Notes under the pieces: model-generated | Databases searched by the model: none | What the model saw: the letters and a program-made list of their open reading frames with translations, nothing else | Told to the model about the DNA's origin: nothing | Translations under genes and position numbers: made by a program | Shown here: positions 8,370-17,858 of the stretch, one piece after another | Numbering within the stretch: the stretch's first letter is position 1 | Layout of the letters: every line of letters begins with the position of its first letter | Assembly (NCBI GenBank): GCA_009773515.1 | Contig: WSXX01000027.1 | Coordinates: forward strand, 1 to 64,000 | Reading direction: 5' to 3' | Origin: Bacteroidota bacterium | Lineage (GTDB): Bacteria; Bacteroidota; Bacteroidia; Bacteroidales; Lentimicrobiaceae | Length of the DNA stretch: 64,000 bases

Positions 8370-9213
8370 AAGTATTTTTCATCTTTTTGAATATGAGTTC
8401 TTCCGGAATGCGGTTTTTGCCGCACTTCTGGCCAGCCTTACCTGTGGCGTTGTGGGTAGCTACATTGTGGCCAAACGCATGGTCTTTATAAGTGGCGGAA
8501 TCACACATGCATCGTTCGGCGGAATTGGAATTGCCTATTATCTGGGGCTTAATCCTGTGCTGGGAGCTGCGGTTTTCAGCATACTCTCAGCGCTGGGCAT
8601 TGAGTACGTTTCAGGTAAAACGAATGTGCGCGAAGATTCTGCCATTGGTATATTGTGGTCTTTCGGCATGGCGCTGGGAATTATTTTTGTTTTTATGACG
8701 CCCGGTTATGCACCAAACCTTATGTCGTACCTTTTCGGAAGTATCCTTACCGTTGGTCGCACGGATCTCTGGCTGATGGTTGCGCTGAGTGCGGTGATCC
8801 TCATTTTCTTCATCCGTTTTTATCACATCATACTTTTTATCGCGTTTGATGAAGAATATGCACGTTCCCACCGCATAGCAGTAAATCTTTTCAAATACAT
8901 AATTATCAGTCTGGTTGCACTTACCATTGTGTTGAACATCAGGGTGGTGGGCATAATTCTGGTCATTTCATTTCTTACCATCCCGCAGTCAACAGCCAAT
9001 CTTTTCACCAACAACCTCCGGCAAATGATGGTGTATTCCACATTAATCGGCATTGCTGGTTCTTTATCAGGAATTTACATTTCCTATTTTATGAACATTC
9101 CTTCGGGTGCCACCATAATTTTTGCTTTTGTGGTGATCTTCGGAATTGCAAAAGCAGTTCAGGTGGGAATGATTAAAGCGGGGATAAGGAAGAAAATGAA
9201 AAGTGAAGAGTGA
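8362..9213 (+). CDS. znuB: Metal ABC transporter permease (ZnuB-like)
   Basis: 283-aa ABC-3 family permease with about eight transmembrane helices, for example VFAALLASLTCGVVGSYIV near residue 20 and ATIIFAFVVIFGIAKAV near the end. The family phrase SGGITHASFGGIGIAYYLG (about residues 45-63) is present. An in-frame ATG 48 bp upstream would give extra residues read from inside the ATPase tail. I chose 8362 because it starts a normal family N-terminus (MTESIFHLFEYEFFRN) and overlaps the upstream stop. It forms the membrane channel for the substrate delivered by the upstream lipoprotein. Confidence 0.92.
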   Translation: MTESIFHLFEYEFFRNAVFAALLASLTCGVVGSYIVAKRMVFISGGITHASFGGIGIAYYLGLNPVLGAAVFSILSALGIEYVSGKTNVREDSAIGILWSFGMALGIIFVFMTPGYAPNLMSYLFGSILTVGRTDLWLMVALSAVILIFFIRFYHIILFIAFDEEYARSHRIAVNLFKYIIISLVALTIVLNIRVVGIILVISFLTIPQSTANLFTNNLRQMMVYSTLIGIAGSLSGIYISYFMNIPSGATIIFAFVVIFGIAKAVQVGMIKAGIRKKMKSEE

Positions 9214-9264
9214 AAAATAAAGGATAATTAAGATCACAGGGGAAAACTGGATCGGCGTCAAAAA

Positions 9265-9370
9265 CACTTCGACTCCGCTCAGTGTGACATTCGTATTGAG
9301 TAGCGCAATTTAATTTAATAAATTCATTATCAATTAAATACGATGTCATCCTGAGCGGAGTCGAAGGACA
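9265..9370. repeat. Inverted pair of interspersed ttcgactccgctcag repeats
   Basis: Two copies of a 25-bp repeat sharing the core ttcgactccgctcag lie head to head at 9265-9290 and 9344-9370, with 53 bp between them. They can form a long hairpin between the converging metal-transport operon and the LysM gene, so they may stop transcription in both directions. The same core recurs five more times in the window. Confidence 0.8.
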
Positions 9371-9418
9371 TTTATTCAAATCTATTTCAAATTTCTCAAA
9401 TCTTAACTAATCGACATT

Positions 9419-9453
9419 TAATTAGAAATTAGATATTGGAAATTAGATATTGG
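9419..9453. repeat. Short attaga/ttgga heptamer tract
   Basis: Imperfect tandem units built from aattaga and tattgga. Similar AT-rich heptamer tracts occur at 49022-49078, 54494-54522 and 62937-63004, always in intergenic DNA. Confidence 0.6.
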
Positions 9454-9456
9454 CTC

Positions 9457-11520
9457 TTACAGTCCTATTTTCGAATAATCTTTCAGTTTATAAACCACAA
9501 CCCCGGTGTTTTCGTAACCCCCTGAAGGCGTTTTGTAAAACCTGAAATTACCGCTGAGCATTGGGTTATTGATATCGGGAAGGCATGTTAAGAAGTCTGG
9601 CCCGAAATTATACATGGCTTCAAGAAAATAGCGGGTAATATCGTAACCCAGATAGGCATATCGTTCCAATTCAGGCTCACCTTCGTATCGTTTTCTGAAC
9701 TCAGCAATATAATTTATTGCCTTTTCAGATCTGTAATCGACAAACCAGGGAGAAAAAAAGTGGGCCTCCAGATTCTGTAAATAACTGAAATCCATTTCTA
9801 TCTCCTCCCAATCGGTAAGACCTACTACAACAATATTATACTTCTCGCGAACATCATTCAATCGCCTGAGCAATGCAGGAATAAGTGCTTTATCGGAAGT
9901 GAGCATAAAAATGACATTGGTTTTGCCAGGCACCAAAGTCTTGATAAGTCCGGACTCATATCCCTGACTGTAAACCACTTCATGAATGCGGCCAGGATTT
10001 TCTATAGTTTTGCTCAACGCAGACTGGAACACAGCTGCCATGCTGTTGTTTTCGGCATGGTTTCGGCGCATGATTGTAAAATTGGCTTCGGGATATTCTG
10101 AAGCAATTTTTTGCGCTGCATTGCTATAAGTACTCCATCCTGAAGGCTGCATTTTTATAACAAAAGGATTTGCTTCAATAATTTCGCTGCGTTCCGACAA
10201 TGGGTTAACAATCGGTATTTTATATTCCATTGCAAATGCTGAAACAAGTTCGAAACTGTTAGCAAAAAATGGTCCGATAATCAGATCCATTTCGCGGATA
10301 GCCTGCCCGGATAGCACACGACGGGTTTTGGTAAGACTGCTTCCGGCATCTGTATCAAAAGCATGAATCTTAATATTTGCACCAATTCCGGCAACATCTT
10401 CGGCGGCAATCAATGCACCTTCGTAAAACTGAATAAAATCCAGAGACCGAAAATCAGAAGGCAACTTCAAAGATGAAGGATCGGATACGCTGATGCTATC
10501 GGCATAATCCAGTTGAAACGGAATCATCAATGCTACATTAAACACCTGTGAATGAGGCTTTAAAATGCAAAGCGATGACTTAACCGGCTCAATGGCTTCC
10601 TGATGGACATCGCGCCCCTGAATAATTTTATTTTCAGGCTCAGGTGCAACAACTGTCTTTTTTACAGGAATGCGGATTACATCATTTTTACTGAGTGTTC
10701 CGCCTAAACCCGGATTTGCATAAAGAATATCCTTAATATCAACATTATACAATTTAGAAATACTGTAAAGTGTTTCTTTGCGCTTGATTTTATGAAGAAT
10801 AAAATCTCCGGAATCCTGAATCTGCTCCACCGCTGCAGTGCTTGAAGGAACATAAATCAGTTGATCAACTTTAAGCCCCTCTTTTAATACCGGATTTATA
10901 TTCACCAATTCATCAACAGTGGTTTTATATCTGGCTGCAATCCCATACAAAGTTTCCTGAGGGGCAACCTTATAAGTTACAAAACCCTGACGTGCTGGCA
11001 ATTCGGTAATTTTTTCGGGTGCAGGAGGAATATTCACCGTCATCCCTATCCTTAAGGTATCTACCCCTGGATTAGCAGAAATAATTTCTTTTACAGGAAC
11101 CTGATATTGCCTTGAAAGCGCGTACCACGTTTCTTTTGGTGCAATGGTGTGCTGAATATTCTTACCTGGAGCTGTTTGATCAGGAGTTACAGAAACTGGT
11201 GAAGTTTCAGCCGGTTTTTCCTTTTCTTTGGTTACTATCTCTTGCTTTTCTGCAGAAGTTGCAATATAAGGAATCATCAGCATCTGATTGGGCTTAAGGG
11301 TTTCTCCAGCATCAGGATTTGCCTGCTTCACTTCTTCAGGTGTAACTCCATATGCATGTGAAATGGCAAAGAGTGTCTGACCCTGATCCACAAAATGAAT
11401 GTAGTATTGCTTGCCCTTATAGGTTTCAATAATGCGGGATTTGCTTATTTCAGTTTCCTGCGCACTTGCTGCATTGGCGATGCAAACAACAAATAAAAGC
11501 CAGATAATGATTTGTTTCAC
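9457..11520 (-). CDS. LysM-repeat protein fused to a periplasmic ligand-binding-like domain
   Basis: 687-aa exported protein with signal peptide MKQIIIWLLFVVCIANAASAQ. Four LysM domains follow (about residues 38-83, 121-165, 180-225 and 241-286), each with the YxV..GETL-like start and NPG/NP phrase, for example KETLYSISKLYNVDIKDILY. LysM domains bind peptidoglycan. From about residue 325 to the end there is a type I periplasmic-binding (LivJ/LptC-like receptor) fold, with VALMIPFQLDYADS, FYEGALIAAEDV and LIIGPFFANSFELV. The start codon is GTG at 11520. This fusion is common in Bacteroidota next to guaA, which is 31 bp upstream on the same strand. It probably senses or organises the cell wall. 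The ligand is unknown. Confidence 0.88.
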   Translation of the reverse strand: MKQIIIWLLFVVCIANAASAQETEISKSRIIETYKGKQYYIHFVDQGQTLFAISHAYGVTPEEVKQANPDAGETLKPNQMLMIPYIATSAEKQEIVTKEKEKPAETSPVSVTPDQTAPGKNIQHTIAPKETWYALSRQYQVPVKEIISANPGVDTLRIGMTVNIPPAPEKITELPARQGFVTYKVAPQETLYGIAARYKTTVDELVNINPVLKEGLKVDQLIYVPSSTAAVEQIQDSGDFILHKIKRKETLYSISKLYNVDIKDILYANPGLGGTLSKNDVIRIPVKKTVVAPEPENKIIQGRDVHQEAIEPVKSSLCILKPHSQVFNVALMIPFQLDYADSISVSDPSSLKLPSDFRSLDFIQFYEGALIAAEDVAGIGANIKIHAFDTDAGSSLTKTRRVLSGQAIREMDLIIGPFFANSFELVSAFAMEYKIPIVNPLSERSEIIEANPFVIKMQPSGWSTYSNAAQKIASEYPEANFTIMRRNHAENNSMAAVFQSALSKTIENPGRIHEVVYSQGYESGLIKTLVPGKTNVIFMLTSDKALIPALLRRLNDVREKYNIVVVGLTDWEEIEMDFSYLQNLEAHFFSPWFVDYRSEKAINYIAEFRKRYEGEPELERYAYLGYDITRYFLEAMYNFGPDFLTCLPDINNPMLSGNFRFYKTPSGGYENTGVVVYKLKDYSKIGL

Positions 11521-11551
11521 TACTTCAGTTTCTTTGGTTTAAATGCAGGAA

Positions 11552-13081
11552 TTATTCCCATTCGATGGTTGCCGGTGGTTTTGAACTGATGTCGTACACC
11601 ACGCGGTTTACCCCTTTCACCTTATTTATGATATCGTTGGATACTTTTGCCAGAAACTCATAAGGCAAATGCGACCAGTCTGCAGTCATTCCATCGGTGG
11701 AACCAACTGCACGCAATGCAATTACATATTCGTAAGTCCGCTCATCGCCCATTACACCAACCGATTTAACCGGCAACAGTATAACGGCAGCTTGCCATAC
11801 TTCCTTGTACAAACCTGAAGATTTTAATCCGTCGATAAAAATTGCATCAGCTTCCTGAAGGATTCTGATTTTTTCGCGGGTGATTTCTCCAAGAATTCTG
11901 ATTCCAAGTCCGGGACCCGGGAAAGGGTGGCGGTTCAGAATATCCGGATCAATTTCGAGGCTTGCCCCTACCCTGCGCACTTCGTCTTTAAACAGGCTTT
12001 TCAGTGGCTCAACCACCTTGAGTTTCATATAATCGGGCAAACCGCCTACATTGTGATGTGATTTGATGGTTGCCGAAGGTCCGTTAACCGACACAGATTC
12101 AATTACATCGGGATAGATTGTACCCTGAGCAAGCCATTTGACATCGGTTATCAGATGGGCTTCATGATCAAATACATCAATAAAAGTTTTGCCGATGGCT
12201 TTGCGCTTTTGTTCAGGTTCGCTGATTCCGTCAAGGGCTTCAAGAAACAGATCGGTTGCATCAACACCCTTCACATTCAAACCCATATGTTTATACGAAT
12301 CCAGCACTTTCGCAAATTCATCCTTACGGAGAAGTCCATTGTCAACAAAAATACAGTGCAGGTTTTTGCCGATGGCTTTGTGAAGCAAAACCGCAGCCAC
12401 CGATGAATCAACACCTCCCGAAAGTCCGAGCAATACCTTATCATTTCCGAGCTGATGTTTCAGTTCGGCAACTGTTGAATCCACAAAAGATGCCGGTGTC
12501 CATTCCTGATGGCAACCACAGATTTCAACAACAAAATTTTTCAGCAAAACAGCTCCTTCGGTGGAATGATACACTTCCGGGTGGAACTGTATGCCCCAGG
12601 TTTGTTCATTATCTACCTGAAAACCAGCCACAGCCACATCAGCAGTACTGGCAATAATTTTAAAATGATCGGGTTTGTGCAGGATGGTATCGCCATGCGA
12701 CATCCACACCTGACTGCCTTGACTCATACCTGAAAGCAAGCGGTTGGTTATGTCAATAAATCCCAGATTTGCGCGGCCATACTCTCTGCTGTTGGATGGC
12801 ATTACTTCTCCGCCCGATGTCTGGGCAAGATATTGTGCGCCGTAACAAACGGCAAGAAGAGGAACTTTTGAGCGAATAACCGATAAATCGGGGTATGGTG
12901 CATCTTTATCGCGCACCGAAAACGGGCTTCCGGATAAAATTACACCTTTGATCCATGGTGTAATTTCCGGTATTTTATTGAAAGGATAGATTTCACAATA
13001 AACATTTAACTCCCTGACCCTACGCGCTATAAGCTGGGTGTACTGCGATCCGAAATCGAGAATAAGTATGGTTTCCTGCAT
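11552..13081 (-). CDS. guaA: GMP synthase (glutamine-hydrolysing)
   Basis: 509-aa GuaA, which aminates XMP to GMP with glutamine and ATP in purine synthesis. The N-terminal class I glutamine amidotransferase has the nucleophile motif [13 protein letters not shown] and the catalytic His-Glu in FHPEVYHS. The ATP-pyrophosphatase domain has the P-loop [16 protein letters not shown] (about residue 218). The dimerisation/XMP-binding C-terminus includes [15 protein letters not shown] and ends in [11 protein letters not shown], the expected GuaA ending. Length and domain order are normal. The -7 promoter element ends only a few bases before the ATG, so the mRNA may be leaderless. Confidence 0.98.
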   Translation of the reverse strand: MQETILILDFGSQYTQLIARRVRELNVYCEIYPFNKIPEITPWIKGVILSGSPFSVRDKDAPYPDLSVIRSKVPLLAVCYGAQYLAQTSGGEVMPSNSREYGRANLGFIDITNRLLSGMSQGSQVWMSHGDTILHKPDHFKIIASTADVAVAGFQVDNEQTWGIQFHPEVYHSTEGAVLLKNFVVEICGCHQEWTPASFVDSTVAELKHQLGNDKVLLGLSGGVDSSVAAVLLHKAIGKNLHCIFVDNGLLRKDEFAKVLDSYKHMGLNVKGVDATDLFLEALDGISEPEQKRKAIGKTFIDVFDHEAHLITDVKWLAQGTIYPDVIESVSVNGPSATIKSHHNVGGLPDYMKLKVVEPLKSLFKDEVRRVGASLEIDPDILNRHPFPGPGLGIRILGEITREKIRILQEADAIFIDGLKSSGLYKEVWQAAVILLPVKSVGVMGDERTYEYVIALRAVGSTDGMTADWSHLPYEFLAKVSNDIINKVKGVNRVVYDISSKPPATIEWE

Positions 13082-13085
13082 GGCG

Positions 13086-13093
13086 CAAAGATA
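13086..13093 (-). promoter_or_regulatory. -7 element of guaA promoter (leaderless type)
   Basis: The minus strand reads TTATCTTTGCGCCATG: a perfect TATCTTTG that ends five bases before the guaA ATG. Transcription should start at or next to the start codon. No good -33 element is visible. Confidence 0.5.
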
Positions 13094-13178
13094 AGGATTT
13101 TGGTTTGGGTTTATTGATTTTGAATTGAGGTTTTGGCACTAGGTGTATCAATAGGCTGACTGTTGCTCAAACACGAAT

Positions 13179-13379
13179 GTTACACTGAGCGTAGTCGAAG
13201 TTTTTTGGCATCTATACGTTGTTTAACCCTGCCATATCAGCATTATGATTTGTTTTGAAAAGTGATAGTTTAATCCTTCGACTCCGCTCAGGATGACATT
13301 GCAAATAATTGAATGTGAGCGCATTAAAAAGATGTAATACTTACCTAACACGCATGTCACACTGAGCGGAGTCGAAGTG
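13179..13379. repeat. Cluster of three ttcgactccgctcag-family repeats
   Basis: Copies lie at 13179-13201 (one base changed, gcgtagtcgaag), 13274-13298 (opposite orientation) and 13355-13379. Neighbouring copies are inverted, so each pair can fold back. They fill most of the 371-bp gap between transketolase and guaA. I see no gene or RNA in the rest of this gap. Confidence 0.8.
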
Positions 13380-13452
13380 CTTTAGACGCTTATGCACCTT
13401 AAACCTTTCTCATCTCAAGATTATTCCATGCTCTACCACCTCCGATAAACGC

Positions 13453-15492
13453 CTACAATCCAAGCATTTCAACCACCTGATTGTAAACATTCTGGGCTGT
13501 AAACCCGAATTTTTCATCCAGCACTTTTGCGGGCGCTGAATATCCGAAATGATCCAATCCCCAGATTTTCCCGTTTTCGCCAACCAGTCCGGCGAGTGTA
13601 ACGGGTAATCCTGCAGTAAGTCCGAAAACAGGAACACCGGGCATAATTACATTATCCTGATAAGCTTTTTCCTGATTGCGGAACAATCCTTCAGAGATGA
13701 CTGACACTATTCTGATTTTCAGGTTTTTCTCCGAAACCAGTAATGCAGCTCCATCCACCAAAGTGGAAACTTCTGAACCACTTGCCAGTAAAATTACATC
13801 GGGTGTACCTTCACAATCCTGCACTATATATGCTCCTTTCTCAGCTTTTGAAGCACTTTCATAAGCGCTGACGCCCTCTTTTACGGGCAAATCAGTAATG
13901 TTCTGTCTTGAGAAAATCAATGCAGTCGGCGTATTTGCGTTTTGCATTGCCATTTTCCAGGCAACAGCAGTTTCGGCCGCATCAGCAGGACGAAGCGCCA
14001 GCAGGCTCATTTGACCGTGATGGTTTTTAAGTTTTTCGAGCAAACGAATCTGGGCTTCCTGTTCAATTGGCTGATGAGTAGGTCCATCTTCTCCAACCCT
14101 GAATGCATCATGACTCCAGATGTATTTTACGGGCAATCCCATAAGTGCGGAAAGACGAATGGCTGGTTTCATGTAATCACTGAAAACAAAGAAGGTAGCA
14201 CAGGCTGCCCACACGCCCCCATGAAGCGCAATACCGTTACAGATTGCAGCCATCGTCAGTTCACTGACACCAGCCTGCAAAAATGCACCACTAAAATCGC
14301 CTTTTACAAATGATTTTGTCTCCTTGAGGAATCCATCGGTTTTATCGCTATTGGCAAGATCGGCCGATGAAACAATCATATTTCCCACATTTTTTGCAAG
14401 ATAGCCGAGCACAGCCGATGATGCTGCACGTGTGGCAATGCCGGGTTTCATGGCAATGGAACTGAAATCAAGATCGGGCAATTGTCCTGATAAATATTCA
14501 TTCAACTTTGCTGAAAGTTCAGGATTCTTAGCGGCCCATTCATTCTGTAAGGCTTTCCGCTGCAGCGCCTCAGCAATTTTATCTTCTTTCTTCTGATTGT
14601 AAAAGTCAGCAACTTCAGGAAAAATTATGAAAGGATTCTCAGGATCACCACCAAGATTTTTAATGGTATTTTCAAAAGAAGCACCTGCTTCACCAAGCGG
14701 CATTCCGTGGGTAGCACATTTGCGTTCAAAATTGCTTCCATCGGCAGTAAGTGCGCCTTTACCCATAATGGTTTTGCCAATAATAAGTGTTGGCCTTTCC
14801 TTTTCCGCTATTGCCTGATGCAATGCTGTGCGTATTGCATTTGCTTCATTTCCTTCGATGGTAATCACATTCCAACCCCATGATTCATATTTCATGGCAG
14901 TATTTTCATTGGTAACAGCGCTGGTATCGGTTGAAAGCTGTATATCGTTTGAATCGTAGAACATGATCAGGTTACTCAACCCCAGAAAACCGGCAATGCG
15001 ACCAGCTGATTGTGAAATTTCTTCCTGAACGCCGCCATCCGAAATAAAAGTAAATGTTTTGTGCGACATCCATTCACCAAAGCGGGCGCAGAGGAATCGC
15101 TCTGCAATTGCGGCTCCCACGGCCATGGTGTGTCCCTGTCCGAGTGGACCGGAAGTATTTTCAACGCCCCGCATTTTGTCAACTTCGGGATGGCCGGGCG
15201 TACAACTGCCCCACTGCCTGAAATTCTTCAGATCATCCATACTGTATAATCCCGACAAGGCAAGCACCGAATAAAGCATTGGCGACATATGACCAGGATC
15301 GAGAAAAAAGCGATCGCGCATAAACCAGCCCATATCAGCGGGATCGTAGCGAAGAAACTCTGTGAAAAGGATGTTGATAAAATCAGCACCACCCATTGCA
15401 CCACCCGGGTGTCCCGATCTGGCTTTTTCGACCATAGCAGCTGAAAGAATCCGAATGTTGTCGGCAGCGGAAGTTGTAATGTCTTTGTTCAT
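13453..15492 (-). CDS. tkt: Transketolase
   Basis: 679-aa single-chain transketolase that moves two-carbon units between sugar phosphates in the pentose phosphate pathway, using thiamine diphosphate and Mg2+. The N-terminal cofactor domain shows SGHPGGAMGGADF (about residue 28), GPLGQGHTMAVGAA and the SDGGVQEEISQSAGRIAGF region that corresponds to the TPP-binding GDG motif. The pyrimidine domain shows SHDAFRVGEDGPTHQPIEQ, with the family Asp-Gly-Pro-Thr-His. A C-terminal domain of about 120 residues follows. The ATG at 15492 is chosen over an upstream in-frame TTG at 15510. Full length, with no sign of damage. Confidence 0.95.
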   Translation of the reverse strand: MNKDITTSAADNIRILSAAMVEKARSGHPGGAMGGADFINILFTEFLRYDPADMGWFMRDRFFLDPGHMSPMLYSVLALSGLYSMDDLKNFRQWGSCTPGHPEVDKMRGVENTSGPLGQGHTMAVGAAIAERFLCARFGEWMSHKTFTFISDGGVQEEISQSAGRIAGFLGLSNLIMFYDSNDIQLSTDTSAVTNENTAMKYESWGWNVITIEGNEANAIRTALHQAIAEKERPTLIIGKTIMGKGALTADGSNFERKCATHGMPLGEAGASFENTIKNLGGDPENPFIIFPEVADFYNQKKEDKIAEALQRKALQNEWAAKNPELSAKLNEYLSGQLPDLDFSSIAMKPGIATRAASSAVLGYLAKNVGNMIVSSADLANSDKTDGFLKETKSFVKGDFSGAFLQAGVSELTMAAICNGIALHGGVWAACATFFVFSDYMKPAIRLSALMGLPVKYIWSHDAFRVGEDGPTHQPIEQEAQIRLLEKLKNHHGQMSLLALRPADAAETAVAWKMAMQNANTPTALIFSRQNITDLPVKEGVSAYESASKAEKGAYIVQDCEGTPDVILLASGSEVSTLVDGAALLVSEKNLKIRIVSVISEGLFRNQEKAYQDNVIMPGVPVFGLTAGLPVTLAGLVGENGKIWGLDHFGYSAPAKVLDEKFGFTAQNVYNQVVEMLGL

Positions 15493-15547
15493 TAACGTGC
15501 TTTTATTCAATGAATTAAAAAATATGGTTGCTTAAAAGAATCGTTGG

Positions 15548-15555
15548 CAAACTTA
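15548..15555 (-). promoter_or_regulatory. -7 element, transketolase promoter
   Basis: TAAGTTTG on the minus strand fits TAnnTTTG and leaves a leader of about 50 nt before the ATG at 15492. The -33 element is not convincing. Confidence 0.4.
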
Positions 15556-15812
15556 CAGCTTTTGATGGGATTAAGAAAATTTAAGAATACATAGATTGCT
15601 TATTTTTTTTGCCACTAAGGCACAAAGACTCTAAGTTACACGAAATTTTTTAGCTCATTTGGTGATACTTAGTATCTTCGACATTGCCTGATAAAACGAA
15701 GTTCTTCCTGGACTTCGTCGTACTCCTAAAATCCGTATGTCAGGGTTTGGCTAATTTGAAAACAAGTATTTTGCAAAAACATGGTAATTTCAAGTCAAGC
15801 CCTGACTTTCGG
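15556..15812. other. Gene-free stretch with degenerate palindromes
   Basis: No coding frame is convincing. It contains gccactaaggcacaaagac (15611-15629), a unit of the cac-aag interspersed repeat type. It also has a short hairpin with arms cgaagt and acttcg (15697-15718), and near-inverted gtcagggtttg / caagccctgac arms ending close to the terminator. Confidence 0.5.
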
Positions 15813-15848
15813 ACAAAAAAATCCGCACCTGAAATTAAGGTGCGGATT
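15813..15848 (-). terminator. Intrinsic terminator
   Basis: A perfect 11-bp stem, aatccgcacct (15820-15830) with aggtgcggatt (15838-15848), has a 7-nt loop. On the minus strand it is followed by a T-run (complement of acaaaaaaa). It ends the transcript of the TolB-like gene just to the right. Confidence 0.88.
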
Positions 15849-15875
15849 AATATTTAATGTTGTTACAGAGATCTG

Positions 15876-17000
15876 CTAATCAACCCAATCGGCAATAAAT
15901 AAATTGGTGTAGCGGGTTCCTCCGTTGTTTCGGTTTGACGAGAAAATCAGTTTTTTGCCATCGTAGGAAAACATTGGGAAAGCATCAAAAACGGGATCAA
16001 AAGTAATGCGTTCAAGTCCGGTTCCATCTGTATTGATCATGTAGAGATTAAACTCAAAACCGCGCGCGCTGGCATGATTTGAACTGAATAGAATTTTTTC
16101 ACCTGAAGGATGATAAAATGGCGCCCAATTGGCTTTACCCAGATTTGTAACCTGCTGTAAATCGCTTCCATCAACATTGCAGGTGTATATTTCCATATTA
16201 GTCGGAGCTACCAGACCTTCTTTCAGTAAATCCTGGTATTCTTTGACATCTTCAGGAGTTTTAGGTCTGGATGATCTGAAAACCAACCTTTTGCTATCGG
16301 GCGAAAAGAAAGCTCCACCATCATAACCCAGTCCAAATGTTACCTGTTTCACATCGCTGCCATCAGTTTTGCAGGTGAATAATTCCAGATCACCGGTGCG
16401 ATCGGAAGTAAAAACTACGAGTTTGCCATCAGGCGAAACAGTGGCTTCTGCATCGTAACCCGGATTTTTAACCAGCGTATCAATTATTTCACCTTTAAGA
16501 TTGGCAACATAAATATCGAATTCAGGGTAAATCGGCCATAGATATTTACCATCAGCGCGACGCTCCGGCTCAGGCGGACAATCGGGTCCTCCAGAACGGG
16601 TTGATCCATAAAGGATGGATGTGTCGCCAGGCATAAAATATGAACAGGTGGTACGCCCCAATCCATTGCTGATCAGCTGCGGCACATGATCCATCATATG
16701 ACCGTCACTGAAAGGGAAATAATAAATCTGATCACATTTTGCACCCCATTTCTGGCTCTTGGCCTGAAACGCAATTTTAGAATCGTCGAAACTGAAGTAA
16801 GCTTCAGCATAATCGCCATGGGTGGTGAGCTGACGAATATTTTTCAGATGTTTCTCCTGAGAATAATGTATGGTTGTGTCAGGCTTTGACGCCGGGGCAT
16901 CATTTCCGCAAAGTTTGCAAGGATCTGCAGTATTTCCGGCATATGTTTGGGAAAAAGAGAAAAAAAGCAATAAAACAGCGTTAATTGTCAGAAATTTCAT
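15876..17000 (-). CDS. Exported TolB-type beta-propeller (WD40-like) protein
   Basis: 374-aa protein with signal peptide MKFLTINAVLLLFFSFSQTYA. It has a short Cys-containing linker (DPCKLCGNDAP), then PD40/TolB-like propeller blades recognisable by the repeated S-P/Y-D-G-K-x-(L/I)-x-F-x-S-x-R phrase: TVSPDGKLVVFTSDRTGD, FSPDSKRLVFRSSRPK, YHPSGEKILFSSNHAS and SYDGKKLIFSSNRNNGG. Between blades there is LELFTCKTDGSDVKQVT. Such proteins usually bind other envelope proteins or polymers. It has its own terminator and is flanked by divergent genes, so it is probably a single-gene unit. Enzymatic activity is not indicated. Confidence 0.88.
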   Translation of the reverse strand: MKFLTINAVLLLFFSFSQTYAGNTADPCKLCGNDAPASKPDTTIHYSQEKHLKNIRQLTTHGDYAEAYFSFDDSKIAFQAKSQKWGAKCDQIYYFPFSDGHMMDHVPQLISNGLGRTTCSYFMPGDTSILYGSTRSGGPDCPPEPERRADGKYLWPIYPEFDIYVANLKGEIIDTLVKNPGYDAEATVSPDGKLVVFTSDRTGDLELFTCKTDGSDVKQVTFGLGYDGGAFFSPDSKRLVFRSSRPKTPEDVKEYQDLLKEGLVAPTNMEIYTCNVDGSDLQQVTNLGKANWAPFYHPSGEKILFSSNHASARGFEFNLYMINTDGTGLERITFDPVFDAFPMFSYDGKKLIFSSNRNNGGTRYTNLFIADWVD

Positions 17001-17235
17001 CGATTAGGTTTTAGTTAATAAACTTTGCCTGCAAACATCAAAAAATTGGCAGGTAATTATTGTTAGTTCAAGAGTGTATTAACCTTTCAGAATGTAGATG
17101 GTTCAAAAAAACAATTTCAGCGCAGCATTTAATTGCCGGGTTTTTCACAAAAGCTCTTCTTAAATTTAATTACTGCTTCAGTATAAATGGTTATTTTCGT
17201 GTATTATTTAAAACAAGCCAAAACAATACATTCTC

Positions 17236-17805
17236 ATGGTACCGTTGTTATTTCGTGAAGGAAGTGAATTTATAAACTGGCTGGAAATCAACCACAGTCA
17301 TGAGAAAGAATTGTGGCTTGGCTTTCTGAAAAAGCAAAAAGGGCAAACTCCGGGATTCACATACCCTGAAGCTGTGGAAATTGCTTTGTGTTATGGATGG
17401 ATTGATGGAAAAACAATGTCGGTGGACGACAAGACATACAAAATTAGATTTACTCCCCGTCGCGCGGATAGTGTATGGAGCAATATCAACATCAAAAGGG
17501 TTGAAGAACTGATGAAGGCCGGGTTAATGCAGCCATCGGGTATATCAATATTCGAAAAACGTAATCTCAAAAAAAATTATAATTACACCGCTGATCGCGC
17601 CAATGCAACTTTGAGTAAAGAGTTTGAAGCCGAATTAAAAGCACATCCAAAGGCATATTCCTTTTTTATGAGCAGATCAAATAGTTACAGAAACACCTGC
17701 ATTTATTGGATTGTAAGAGCCAAACAGGAAGCAACACGCGAACGAAGGCTAAGAATTCTGATTGATTGTTGTGAGGAAGGTATAAAAATTCCGCCGATGA
17801 GTTGA
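17236..17805 (+). CDS. YdeI/OmpD-associated family protein
   Basis: 189-aa cytoplasmic protein of the YdeI family. Family phrases are HSHEKELWLGFLKKQKG (about residues 19-35), YPEAVEIALCYGWIDGK (about 41-57), RFTPRRADSVWSNINIKRVE, and a C-terminal FFMSRSNSYRNTCIYWIVRA / KQEATRERRLRILI segment. In Enterobacteria a member is linked to bacteriocin and antimicrobial-peptide tolerance, but the biochemical role of the family is unresolved. It is transcribed in the same direction as the BNR-protein gene 53 bp downstream. Confidence 0.88.
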   Translation: MVPLLFREGSEFINWLEINHSHEKELWLGFLKKQKGQTPGFTYPEAVEIALCYGWIDGKTMSVDDKTYKIRFTPRRADSVWSNINIKRVEELMKAGLMQPSGISIFEKRNLKKNYNYTADRANATLSKEFEAELKAHPKAYSFFMSRSNSYRNTCIYWIVRAKQEATRERRLRILIDCCEEGIKIPPMS

Positions 17806-17858
17806 TTTGTGACAAAAGTGAAATCATTGAATAAAAGCACATTAAACAAAGTACGGCC

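Noticed and set aside
9214-9456. Coding frames between the metal-transport operon and the LysM gene
   Set aside because: Short frames run through inverted repeats and heptamer tracts and have no protein-like composition.
12155-12733. Open frames opposite guaA
   Set aside because: They are antisense shadows of a strongly coding, conserved gene.
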